From Planctomycetota bacterium (GTDB taxonomy: Bacteria > Planctomycetota > UBA1135 > GCA-002686595), in contig JAQBVH010000103.1 in the NCBI GenBank assembly GCA_027623615.1, forward strand, positions 1 through 8,293: DNA of 8,293 nucleotides. The letters run 5' to 3'. Shown in pieces: positions 1 through 6,673 of this stretch (positions within the stretch are counted from its first letter, which is position 1; each line of letters opens with the position of its first letter). A model generated the notes under the pieces. The model was not told the DNA's origin. It made no database searches and worked only from the letters and a program-made list of their open reading frames with translations. The translations under genes were made by a program, and so were the position numbers.

Positions 1-57
1 TCATCGGGGCTTCAATTGCGACTTCTTGAGGCCGGTTGTCAAAACCGCCATTGCCTG

Positions 58-74
58 GGCCCCCGCCGGGGGCC
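58..74. other. GC-only hairpin in the leader region upstream of the repeat lipoprotein
   Basis: Seven G/C pairs (58-64 with 68-74) close a three-base loop. No T-run follows on either strand, so it is not a standard intrinsic terminator. It lies 57 bases before the start codon of the lipoprotein gene, in the only non-coding stretch on the left edge (1-130). It could be the remnant of a terminator for a gene outside the window, a leader structure, or chance in GC-rich DNA. I see no convincing -35/-10 promoter in 1-130. Confidence 0.3.
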
Positions 75-119
75 TGTGCACTCCTTTCCGGGTCGCCACG
101 CGGCCCCCTCTCGGGAGAT

Positions 120-123
120 AGGA
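120..123 (+). promoter_or_regulatory. Ribosome binding site of the repeat lipoprotein
   Basis: AGGA lies seven bases before the ATG at 131, inside a purine-rich stretch (113-123). It is the only clear Shine-Dalgarno-like site in the window and supports the 131 start. The nearby ATG at 123 is in another frame. Confidence 0.55.
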
Positions 124-130
124 TGAAGCC

Positions 131-1345
131 ATGACCACGCCCGACGCACACGCGACGCCGCGCGCCCTGCGCCTGACCGCTGTCCTCTTGACCTTACCTG
201 TCGTCCTGGCCGCCTGTGGCGGCGATGGCGGCGCCGGTGAGGAGGGGAGCAAGGAGACCTCGAGGGGGGACACGGCGACGGGCGCAAAACCCCACGTCGA
301 CTTCTGGGACGCCGCCCAGACCCTGAAGAAGGAGGAGGGCACCCTCGTCTGGGGCAAGCTCGAAGGCGACTGGAAGGAGTGGCATCAGGACGGCTCCCTG
401 AGCGTCACCGGCCAGTACGAAGGCGGCCAACGCGTCGGCGTTTGGGAGACCCGCAACCCTGACTCCGTGGTCGTGAAACGCACGCGCTTCCAGGGTGGTG
501 TGGAGGAGGGTCTCGAGGAGCAGTTCTATCCCTCCGGCGCCAAGCGCGCGCGGGCCACCTACAAGGCTGGTGTTCCTAGCGGTACCTGGGAGGGCTTCTA
601 CGAATCCGGCAGCGTCAGCGAGCGCGTGGTTCACGATGAGCTTGGCCGCAAGGTGCACTCGAAGGGCTTCTTCGAGGACGGCTCCCTGTTCCACGAGACG
701 GTGATCGCCTCGGAGACCGGCAACGGGGAGCTCAAGGAGTTCTTCCCAACAGGTGAGAAGGCGCGCGAGGCCACGTACACCGAGTGGTTGATCCACGGGA
801 TCGACACTCGCTACCACGAGATCGGTGCGGTCCGCATGGAGGAGACCTGGGACCGCGGCCAGCGTGTCGGCATCAGTCGCACGTTCCACCCCACCGGGGA
901 CCTGGCGGCCGAGGGCGAGCGCGTCAACGACCTGCGTGTCGGCGTGTGGCACGAGTTCCACCTCAACGGCAAGCTGCGTATGGAGGGCCGGTACAACGCC
1001 CAGGGACAACGCGCCGGCGAGTGGCGTCAGTGGCACGAGAACGAGGCGCTCAAGGCGGTCGTGATCTACAAGGCCAACGCGATGGCTGGTCTGGTCCAGG
1101 AATGGCACCCGAACGGGAAGCGCAAGGCCTTCGGCAATCTGGTCACCCCCAACCGCCGTGGTGGGCCGTGGTTCTTCTGGTCCGAGGACGGCGAGCTGGA
1201 CGTCGCGCAGACAGCTCACTACTCCGGTGAACAGCGCGTGGGGGACCTGACCGAGGAGGAGCTGGCCAAGGCAGTCGAAATCGCCGCGGACCCCACGCCC
1301 CTGCTCCCGGCTCTGCCCGAGGGAGGCGCCCCGAAGGGGAACTGA
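131..1345 (+). CDS. Lipoprotein of about twelve YwqK/MORN-variant repeats
   Basis: 404 residues. The N-terminus has a short arginine-containing head, a hydrophobic stretch (about residues 12-28) and a lipobox LAAC with the acceptor Cys at 29. This predicts a lipid-anchored exported protein. A Gly/Glu/Ser-rich linker follows (about 30-60). Residues 79-370 are twelve degenerate tandem repeats of about 24 residues of the form G-x-W-x-E-(W/F)-(H/Y)-x-x-G-x-L-x-x-x-G-x-Y-x-x-G-x-R-V, for example GDWKEWHQDGSLSVTGQYEG at 79. This is the pattern of the MORN-variant repeat in COG2849 (YwqK) proteins. The tail after 371 is acidic then Pro/Gly-rich. The start is supported by AGGA seven bases upstream. 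Proteins of this type are commonly labelled toxin-antitoxin YwqK components, but nothing here supports a toxin partner. A structural or binding role at the cell surface or in the periplasm is more plausible; its molecular function is unknown. It appears to be a single-gene unit with a hairpin after its stop. Confidence 0.9.
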   Translation: MTTPDAHATPRALRLTAVLLTLPVVLAACGGDGGAGEEGSKETSRGDTATGAKPHVDFWDAAQTLKKEEGTLVWGKLEGDWKEWHQDGSLSVTGQYEGGQRVGVWETRNPDSVVVKRTRFQGGVEEGLEEQFYPSGAKRARATYKAGVPSGTWEGFYESGSVSERVVHDELGRKVHSKGFFEDGSLFHETVIASETGNGELKEFFPTGEKAREATYTEWLIHGIDTRYHEIGAVRMEETWDRGQRVGISRTFHPTGDLAAEGERVNDLRVGVWHEFHLNGKLRMEGRYNAQGQRAGEWRQWHENEALKAVVIYKANAMAGLVQEWHPNGKRKAFGNLVTPNRRGGPWFFWSEDGELDVAQTAHYSGEQRVGDLTEEELAKAVEIAADPTPLLPALPEGGAPKGN

Positions 1346-1365
1346 GCGCCCGAGCGCACACCCGA

Positions 1366-1400
1366 GGGGGGCCGGATCACGGGATCCGCGCCCCCTTCTT
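1366..1400 (+). terminator. Likely terminator after the repeat lipoprotein
   Basis: GGGGG (1366-1370) pairs with CCCCC (1391-1395), and CGGATC (1373-1378) pairs with GATCCG (1383-1388). A four-base ACGG loop (1379-1382) closes an interrupted stem of about 11 pairs. It is followed by TTCTT rather than a clean T-run. Its position 20 bases after the lipoprotein stop and before glyA fits a terminator separating the two units. The weak T-tract lowers certainty. Confidence 0.55.
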
Positions 1401-1445
1401 CGTCCGGCCCGGGTCCCGTCGGCGTCGATGGACATGGGCTGTGTC

Positions 1446-1464
1446 GGCCGGCATGATCCCGGCC
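1446..1464 (+). other. Small inverted repeat just before the preferred glyA start
   Basis: GGCCGG (1446-1451) and CCGGCC (1459-1464) flank a seven-base loop that contains the ATG at 1453. The second arm ends directly against the ATG at 1465. If transcribed as leader it could fold and mask or expose that start, but six-base GC palindromic arms arise easily in this base composition. Confidence 0.25.
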
Positions 1465-2709
1465 ATGACCACCGCCAGTGAGCTGCGCACCGACGCCGAA
1501 GTCTGGGCTGCCATCGACGCCGAGGGGGCCCGTCAGGAGGCCCAGCTCGAGCTGATCGCCTCCGAGAACCACGCCTCCGCCGAGGTGATCGCGGCGATCG
1601 GCACGACCCTCACGAACAAGTACGCCGAGGGCTACCCCGGCAGGCGCTACTACGGGGGCTGTGAGCACGTCGATACGGTCGAGAACCTCGCGCGCGCGCG
1701 GGCCAAGTCGCTGTTCGGCGCGGGCTACGCGAACGTTCAGGCGCACAGTGGGACCCAGGCCAACATCGCCGCGTTGATGGCGCTGTGCGAGCCTGGTCAG
1801 CGCGTGCTGGCCATGGATCTCAACCACGGCGGACATCTCTCCCACGGGCACCCGAAGAACTTCTCGGGGGTGTTCTACGAGTTCCACCACTACGGGCTCG
1901 ACCGCGACAGCGAGCGCCTCGACATGGAGGCGATCGCTGCCCAGGCGCGCGAGGTGCGGCCGCACGTGCTCCTGGCCGGCGCGTCGGCCTACTCGCGCAC
2001 GATCGACTTCGCGGCCTTCCGCGTGATCGCGGACGAGGTGGGGGCCAAGCTCCTCGTCGACCAGGCGCACATCGCGGGCCTCGTCGCAGCGGGCGTGCAC
2101 CCATCGCCAGTGCCCTTCGCGGACCTGGTCACGATGACGACCCACAAGACCCTGCGCGGTCCCCGGGGCGGCATGATCGTCACCAACGACCTGGAGTGGC
2201 TGAAGAAGGTCAACACCGCGGTCTTCCCCGGCGGCCAGGGCGGTCCCCTGATGCACGTGATCGCGGCGAAGGCGATCGCCCTACGCGAGGCGGCCGAGCC
2301 CTCCTTCGTGGACTACCAGAAGCAGGTCGTGACCAACGCCGCCACGCTGGCCGACGCGCTCACAGCCGGCGGACTGCGCATCGTGTCGGGCGGCACGGAC
2401 AACCACCTGATGCTGGTCGACGTCGGCGCCGCCGGCATCAGCGGGGCGGCCGCCGAGAACGCGCTGCATGACGTGGACCTGACCTGCAACAAGAACCTGA
2501 TCCCCTTCGACCAGCGACCGCCGATGGAGGCCTCGGGCATCCGCCTGGGCACCGCCGCGATCACCACGCGCGGTCTGGTCGAGGAGCACATGCAGCGCCT
2601 GGCGGGCTGGATCTGCGCGCGGCTCGAGGCTCCGGACGATGAGGTCGTTGCGCAGCGCATCCGGTCAGAGGTCGCGGATACCGCGGCGGAGTTCCCGATC
2701 TATCGATGA
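1465..2709 (+). CDS. glyA: Serine hydroxymethyltransferase
   Basis: PLP-dependent cytosolic enzyme that interconverts serine and glycine, transferring the one-carbon unit to tetrahydrofolate to give 5,10-methylene-THF. It is the main entry to one-carbon metabolism. Family blocks appear in order: LIASENHAS near the N-terminus, the NKYAEGYPGRRYYGG block, AHSGTQAN, VDQAH with the cofactor Asp199 and His202, the Schiff-base lysine in TTHKTLRGPRGG (Lys228), FPGGQGGP, and SGIRLGT with the substrate-carboxylate Arg. Length from 1465 is 414 residues, matching the usual 410-420. Three in-frame starts exist: GTG 1441, ATG 1453 and ATG 1465. I choose 1465 because it places the catalytic lysine at 228, next to Lys229 of the E. 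coli enzyme, and gives a normal N-terminus. No good Shine-Dalgarno precedes any of them; GGA eight bases before 1441 is the best, so the longer 422-residue form is possible. One small deviation is VDQAH where many family members have VDMAH. It overlaps the next gene by four bases. Confidence 0.97.
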   Translation: MTTASELRTDAEVWAAIDAEGARQEAQLELIASENHASAEVIAAIGTTLTNKYAEGYPGRRYYGGCEHVDTVENLARARAKSLFGAGYANVQAHSGTQANIAALMALCEPGQRVLAMDLNHGGHLSHGHPKNFSGVFYEFHHYGLDRDSERLDMEAIAAQAREVRPHVLLAGASAYSRTIDFAAFRVIADEVGAKLLVDQAHIAGLVAAGVHPSPVPFADLVTMTTHKTLRGPRGGMIVTNDLEWLKKVNTAVFPGGQGGPLMHVIAAKAIALREAAEPSFVDYQKQVVTNAATLADALTAGGLRIVSGGTDNHLMLVDVGAAGISGAAAENALHDVDLTCNKNLIPFDQRPPMEASGIRLGTAAITTRGLVEEHMQRLAGWICARLEAPDDEVVAQRIRSEVADTAAEFPIYR

Positions 2710-3362
2710 GCTCCCTCGAGGCCGTCCTCTTCGATCTCGACGGGACCCTGCTCGACTCGATCGACCTGATCGTCGCCTCGTTCGAGCACACCCTCCGGGA
2801 GGCGGACCTCGCGCCCAGGTCCCGCCAGCAGATCCTGGCCGAGATCGGGCGCCCGCTGCTGAGGGTGTTCCCCGAGTGGTCTGGAGCTCCGCAGCGCACC
2901 CAGGAGCTGATCGCGATCTTCCGTGAGTGGAACCTCGACCACCACGACGAGCTCGCCCGGCCCTTCCCGGGGGTCGTCGACGCGGTCGCGCAGCTGCGCA
3001 GTGCGGGGATGCGCATGGGCGTCGTCACGAGCAAGCTCTCCGACAGCGCACGCCGGGGTTTGGCGTTGTGTGGCGTCGAGGACGCGATGGAGGTCCTGAT
3101 CGCCTGCGACGACGTGGAGCGACACAAGCCGGACCCGCTGCCCGTGCTCCTGGGTTGCGAGCGCTTGGGTGTGGCGCCCGAGCGCTGCGCCTATGTGGGC
3201 GACGCAGTCGTCGACCTGCTCGCAGGCCGCGCGGCGGGTGTGCAGACGGCCGGGGTGGGGTGGGGTTCCGAGACCGCGCACGAGCTGCTTGCGCACGAGC
3301 CGGATTGGTGGTTCGAGCGGCCCAGCGACTGGAGTCAGCTCCTGGCCCCTGCTGGCGCGTAG
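2706..3362 (+). CDS. HAD-superfamily phosphatase, PpaX / phosphoglycolate phosphatase type
   Basis: 218 residues, the normal size for a HAD hydrolase with a small helical C1 cap. Motif I is FDLDGTLLDS, with nucleophile Asp10 and acid/base Asp12. The cap lies between about residues 18 and 85. Motif II is VVTSK (Thr108), motif III is Lys141 in HKPDP, and motif IV is VGDAVVD with metal-binding Asp166 and Asp170. All catalytic residues are present, so it should be an active Mg-dependent phosphatase in the cytoplasm. The N-terminal run DSIDLIVASFEHTL resembles the pyrophosphatase PpaX and phosphoglycolate phosphatase (Gph) branch. Substrate cannot be fixed from sequence: pyrophosphate, 2-phosphoglycolate or a nucleotide or sugar phosphate are all possible. 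The start ATG overlaps the glyA stop as ATGA. A GGAG at 2688-2691 is 14 bases away, too far for a standard site, so translation is probably coupled to glyA. If the substrate is 2-phosphoglycolate, the product glycolate would feed, via glyoxylate and glycine, towards the GlyA reaction; that link is inference. Confidence 0.92.
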   Translation: MSSLEAVLFDLDGTLLDSIDLIVASFEHTLREADLAPRSRQQILAEIGRPLLRVFPEWSGAPQRTQELIAIFREWNLDHHDELARPFPGVVDAVAQLRSAGMRMGVVTSKLSDSARRGLALCGVEDAMEVLIACDDVERHKPDPLPVLLGCERLGVAPERCAYVGDAVVDLLAGRAAGVQTAGVGWGSETAHELLAHEPDWWFERPSDWSQLLAPAGA

Positions 3363-3521
3363 AGCGCCTGCGCAGGGATCGGCGAGCCGCACTGGGGTGT
3401 GGCGACCCCGTCGTGGCCGCCTAGGTCGAAACGGCAAGCGAAACCTGACCCACCCTGATCCCAGCCCGGAGAAGCTGTTGATGCACCGCTTCCAGCAACC
3501 TGCGGGGGGGGTGAGTGTTGT

Positions 3522-3550
3522 TTGGCGCCACACCTGACGGTGTGGGCCAA
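3522..3550. terminator. Strong hairpin in the convergent gap between the HAD gene and the small gene
   Basis: Twelve base pairs (3522-3526 plus 3528-3534 with 3539-3550) close a TGAC loop, with one bulged G at 3527. It sits in the 249-base gap 3363-3611 between genes that converge. No T-run follows on either strand, so it may be a bidirectional or Rho-assisted terminator or an RNA 3'-end stabiliser. A second small CCCC-TTT-GGGG hairpin lies at 3555-3565, and a run of eight G at 3504-3511 lies on the other side. I see no gene in the gap. Confidence 0.5.
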
Positions 3551-3611
3551 GCGACCCCTTTGGGGCCGCCTACCCGGAGCGAGCACCTGTGGCGCACCTT
3601 CCTGTCTAGTC

Positions 3612-3803
3612 CTAGTGTGTGGCCTTCTGGTACCCGAGGTCCTTGAGGATCACGAACACCTCGCTCCAGTTGGGGAAGGGGCGGCTGTGGATGCGCTTGT
3701 AGTCGTCGACGGCCTGGATGAACTCCAGAACGTCGGCGGGCATCTCGGCAGGCTTCGCCGGAGTCGGCTTGGGGCCGCTCTCGGACGTGTTGGCTTCGGT
3801 CAT
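3612..3803 (-). CDS. Small conserved-looking hypothetical protein, 63 residues
   Basis: The first 20 or so residues are Pro/Lys/Ala/Ser-rich and look disordered. Residues 21-60 form a compact mixed segment, beginning MPADVLEFIQAVDDYKRIHS and continuing RPFPNWSEVFVILKDLGYQK, that looks like two short helices. The W-S-E-V-x-x-I-L-K-x-L-G-Y pattern resembles a small winged-helix or helix-turn-helix fragment. I recall short uncharacterised planctomycete proteins with this FPxWSEV...LGY signature, but cannot confirm it here. No signal peptide or membrane segment, so presumably cytoplasmic. Codon use is normal for the window and the sequence reads as a real protein, unlike the Arg/Pro/Ala-rich overlapping frames. 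No Shine-Dalgarno is visible before the ATG. It is separated from the downstream propeller gene's coding region by the convergent layout and has its own leader of about 180 bases after that gene's stop. Function unknown. Confidence 0.75.
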   Translation of the reverse strand: MTEANTSESGPKPTPAKPAEMPADVLEFIQAVDDYKRIHSRPFPNWSEVFVILKDLGYQKATH

Positions 3804-3881
3804 GGGGTGATGTGCTCTTTCGGGGTCGCTGCATCCATCGGTCGCCTTCAGCGATGCCCTGAAATCGGACTTCCTAGTTTC

Positions 3882-3897
3882 CCGAGGCGAGACTCGG
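3882..3897. other. Small hairpin in the 182-base gap between the propeller gene and the small gene
   Basis: CCGAG (3882-3886) pairs with CTCGG (3893-3897) around a six-base loop. The gap 3804-3985 should contain the promoter of the small gene, since both flanking genes are on the minus strand and a hairpin lies just after the propeller stop. I find no convincing -35/-10 pair in it. Confidence 0.2.
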
Positions 3898-3949
3898 CGG
3901 CCAGCCCCGGGGACCGACCGTGCGAGGCCACTCAGCAGTCCCGACCGGT

Positions 3950-3966
3950 GGCGCGAGGTGCGCGCC
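3950..3966 (-). terminator. Possible terminator after the propeller gene
   Basis: A perfect six-pair GC stem (3950-3955 with 3961-3966) around a five-base loop lies about 20 bases beyond the stop codon at 3986. It has no T-run, so intrinsic termination would be weak. The position is the main support. Confidence 0.35.
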
Positions 3967-3985
3967 GCTCGAAGAATGGCGCCGC

Positions 3986-6673
3986 TCAGAGGCTCCCGCG
4001 CACGACCACATCGTCGATGTTCGAGCGCTCGTTCTTGCCCTTCGAGTTGGCATGGAAGCGGATCTGGAAGGCGCCGTTGTTCCCCGCGCCGGCGGGCAAC
4101 AGGAAACTCATGTCACCCCAGTCCGTGTCCTGAGAGGCCTCGACCAGCTGCCAACTCGAGCCGTCGAACCACTCCACCGTCAGGAACTCGTGCGCCTCGT
4201 AGTTCACCGACTCGCGGCTGAACTCCAGGGTCACGTTGGGCCAGCCGGTGGTGTCGACCGCGCGCGTGATCGAGCTCGGCTTGCCGGCCTGGCCGCCCTT
4301 CTTCAGGCGGGCGCCCCAGGAGCCCGTGCGCGAGGAGTTCGCGTGGACGCGGCAGCGCGCGTTCGAGGAGGTGATCCAGCCGCCGGCCGTGAAGTTGCCG
4401 CTCTCGAAGCCGTCTGAGAAAAGGACGGCGCTCGAGGGCGGGCCGATCAGGTAGTCCCAGATGCCGCGGCCGTAGGTGCCGAAGCGAATCAGGCCGTCGT
4501 CGGGCACGGCCTCGACCGACCAGTAGGTCGTGGCCGGGGCTTCGAGGCCCATGCTGTCGACCCACTGGCCGGCAGCCGCGTCGTAGCGCCAGGCGCCCGC
4601 CTCGGTGGCGGCGTAGCAGTCGCCCGTCCCGTCCTCGGCCCAGCAAATGTCATAGGCCAGGGTCGCGGGCAACCCGGTGTCCATGGGCGACCAGGTCTGA
4701 CCGCCATCGACGGTCAGGAGAACTCCCGCGGAGGAGTAGCCCGCGCCGCACACGACGGCCCGCAACGGATCGGTCGGGTGGGCGGCCAGCCCGTTGCCGT
4801 AGAAGTAGTGGTTGTCGGGCCCGCCGCCGGCTGCCTGGGTCCAGGTCACGCCGCGGTCGGTGCTCCACCAGAGCCGTCCCGCGTCGTCGCTGGCATAGGC
4901 GCGCTGGGCGTCGGCCGGCGAGAAGGCCATGGCCGAGAGGTAGTTGGCCGAGCCCGCGGCGAAGTCGCGGTTCGAGTGCAGGCTCTCGACCCAGTCGTTG
5001 CCGACGCGGTTGTAGTGCCAGAGTTGGTCCCCGAGGAAGAAGAAGTCCTCCTGGTCGAGCGGGTCGGCGAGGACCGGGGGCAGCCAGAGGTTGCTCGCGC
5101 CAGCGGGGAAGTCCTCGGTGTCGAGGCTCGGGTTATTCTCGCCGACCTGGATCAGGACGAAGCCGGGGTAGGTGCTGAACACGAAGTCGTGGTCCCCGTC
5201 GCCGGAGTTCAGGTGGCCGTAGTCGCCGCTGATCAGCTGGTCGAAGTTCGTGCTCGGACCGCCGGTCCAGGGCTGGCGGATGCCGCGTTGATAACCCTGA
5301 TCCTGGGTGCCGCCGACGATCCGGTCGGCGTTCTTCGAGGAGGTGTGGGTCGAGTAGAACTGTCCGACGCCGAGGCCGAACAGGGTCACGTTCCAGACGT
5401 TGAGGCCCTTGTCGAGGCTGCGGTAGGTGCCGCCGTCCGTGTTGACGAACAAGAGGTCTGCGACGCCCAGCTGGTCCGGGTCGGGGATCGGCGAGAGACC
5501 GCGCAGGTCCGCGTGCAGGCGCGTGGCGGGCGCGGAGTAGTAGCTGCCCCAGGTGTTGACGCGGGTCCAGCTCTGGCCGCCGTCGAACGAGCGCCAGCCC
5601 TCGACGCCGCCGGTGAACAGGGCGTCCGCGTCGCTCGAGTAGGACGCGAGGGAGCTGATCGCTCCCCAGTACTGGGGCGGCGCGCCGCGGCTGACCCAGC
5701 TCGCGCCGGCGTCGGCGGAGCGGTAGATCTCCCAGTTGCCGCCGACCTTGAGCGCGGCGTAGAGGTGCGGCGCGCCCGCCTCGGAGCCCTGCAGCGAGCC
5801 CTCGGTGGCGCCGCCATTGACCGTGCCGACGAGGTTGAAGTTGAACCCGCCGTCGGTCGACCTGCGCAGCTTGCCGGCTTGCAGCACGTAGACGTCGGTA
5901 CCCGCGCCGGGGCCGAAGCGCGGCACCCACACATCGCCCTTCCAGTCGGTCGGGCTGATCCAGCGCGGGCTGAAGGTCTGGCCCATGTCGCTGCTCGTGA
6001 AGAGCGTGGTGCGCGTCGCGCCAAAGCTTCCCACGTCCGCCCGGCCAAAGACGAACACGGTCTGGTTGCCGTCGGGGAAGACGATCAGGTGGCGGACCTC
6101 GACGAAGTCCTCGAGGCCGAGCGGGGTGTTCCACGTCAGGCCGCCGTCGTCGGAGCGGTGCACGGTCGCCCCGCGCCGCTGGATCACGATGTCGTCGTCG
6201 GCCAGGTTCGCCGGTTCGAGCACGACGACCTCGTCGACCCCGCCGAAGAGCTCGTCGCTGAGAGGTTCCCAGGCGCTGCCGTCCTCGGGGGAACGCCACA
6301 GGCCGCCGTTGGCGGAGCCCACGTAGAGCCAGCGCGAGCCGTTGCGGTCGGGGCCCAGGGCGGCGCAGCGGGTGTGCCCGGCCTGGTTGCGGCTGCCGAC
6401 CTCCTCCCAGGCGTGTCCGCCGGCCATGCCCGCCCCGGGTCCGGACAGCTGGGCGCGCATTGCATTGCGCTTGGCGAGCTGAGCGGCCTGGTTGCTGGCC
6501 TCGATCGCGCGCCAGTCGACGCCTGGCGCCGTGCGGTGCATCGACTCGAGCCAGCGCTCACGCAGCTCGTGGCGCCCCGCCTCGTCCTCGTCGTGGTCGA
6601 TCGGTTGGGGCTGGAGAGGGGCCTGGCAGGCCAGGACGCCCAGCAGTGCCGCGGGGAGGAGGAGCGTGCGCAT
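3986..6673 (-). CDS. Exported Asp-box beta-propeller protein with a FESG-type C-terminal domain, probable lipoprotein
   Basis: 895 residues from the chosen start. The N-terminus MRTLLLPAALLGVLAC is a short lipoprotein-like signal with acceptor Cys16, so the protein should be exported and possibly lipid-anchored. An ATG 27 codons upstream at 6754 is in frame, but it lies in a hairpin of the upstream gene's trailer and would bury the signal, so I reject it. Residues about 85-745 carry nine Asp-box or Asp-box-like motifs (S-x-D-x-G-x-x-W): SPEDGSAW 128, SDDGGLTW 174, SSDMGQTF 227, STDGGFNF 272, SADAGASW 319, SFDGGQSW 362, SLDKGLNVW 419, STDRGVTW 604 and TVDGGQTW 654. The run ends with FGTYGRGIW (732). 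This is the signature of BNR/VPS10/sortilin-like and GH74-like propellers, and the length would fit two propellers. I see no sialidase arginine motif (FRIP-type), so a glycosidase activity is not supported; binding is equally likely. Residues about 751-895 are the tail domain shared with the neighbouring protease. The leader is pyrimidine-rich with no Shine-Dalgarno. Confidence 0.88.
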   Translation of the reverse strand: MRTLLLPAALLGVLACQAPLQPQPIDHDEDEAGRHELRERWLESMHRTAPGVDWRAIEASNQAAQLAKRNAMRAQLSGPGAGMAGGHAWEEVGSRNQAGHTRCAALGPDRNGSRWLYVGSANGGLWRSPEDGSAWEPLSDELFGGVDEVVVLEPANLADDDIVIQRRGATVHRSDDGGLTWNTPLGLEDFVEVRHLIVFPDGNQTVFVFGRADVGSFGATRTTLFTSSDMGQTFSPRWISPTDWKGDVWVPRFGPGAGTDVYVLQAGKLRRSTDGGFNFNLVGTVNGGATEGSLQGSEAGAPHLYAALKVGGNWEIYRSADAGASWVSRGAPPQYWGAISSLASYSSDADALFTGGVEGWRSFDGGQSWTRVNTWGSYYSAPATRLHADLRGLSPIPDPDQLGVADLLFVNTDGGTYRSLDKGLNVWNVTLFGLGVGQFYSTHTSSKNADRIVGGTQDQGYQRGIRQPWTGGPSTNFDQLISGDYGHLNSGDGDHDFVFSTYPGFVLIQVGENNPSLDTEDFPAGASNLWLPPVLADPLDQEDFFFLGDQLWHYNRVGNDWVESLHSNRDFAAGSANYLSAMAFSPADAQRAYASDDAGRLWWSTDRGVTWTQAAGGGPDNHYFYGNGLAAHPTDPLRAVVCGAGYSSAGVLLTVDGGQTWSPMDTGLPATLAYDICWAEDGTGDCYAATEAGAWRYDAAAGQWVDSMGLEAPATTYWSVEAVPDDGLIRFGTYGRGIWDYLIGPPSSAVLFSDGFESGNFTAGGWITSSNARCRVHANSSRTGSWGARLKKGGQAGKPSSITRAVDTTGWPNVTLEFSRESVNYEAHEFLTVEWFDGSSWQLVEASQDTDWGDMSFLLPAGAGNNGAFQIRFHANSKGKNERSNIDDVVVRGSL
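3989..4423 (-). other. C-terminal FESG-type domain of the propeller protein (copy 1)
   Basis: About 145 residues, starting LFSDGFESGNFTAGGW and including SSNARCRVHA, GARLKKGG, a Trp-rich middle (VEWFDGSSWQLV) and the end HANSKGKNERSNIDDVVV. The alternating pattern suggests a beta-sandwich of the MAM, jelly-roll or carbohydrate-binding type; this is a fold guess. It aligns along its length with the tail of the neighbouring protease (6786-7253). I do not recognise it as a named sorting signal: there is no PEP-CTERM, LPXTG or GlyGly-type terminal helix. Confidence 0.75.

Noticed and set aside
16..44. Possible sigma70-type promoter (TTGCGA, 17-base gap, TCAAAA) before the lipoprotein gene
   Set aside because: The -10 match is poor and such matches are expected by chance; it also leaves a GC hairpin in the leader. 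Not supportable from sequence alone.
1..357. A 118-residue minus-strand frame ending at the left edge
   Set aside because: Two thirds of it overlaps the real lipoprotein gene antisense, the product is Arg/Pro/Ser-rich with no motif, and it has no start signal.
131..1345. Toxin-antitoxin system based on YwqK similarity
   Set aside because: The repeat type is shared with YwqK, but the protein is an exported lipoprotein with no adjacent toxin gene in the window.
194..1435. A 413-residue minus-strand open frame over the repeat lipoprotein
   Set aside because: The plus-strand frame has a lipobox, an SD site and regular repeats. The antisense product has no recognisable domain and its composition is typical of a shadow frame.
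1219..2256. A 345-residue minus-strand open frame over glyA
   Set aside because: It lies opposite conserved serine hydroxymethyltransferase motifs and has a shadow-type composition.
3986..6673. Calling the Asp-box protein a sialidase
   Set aside because: Asp boxes occur in many propeller families. I see no FRIP-like arginine motif or arginine triad, so no enzyme activity is claimed.
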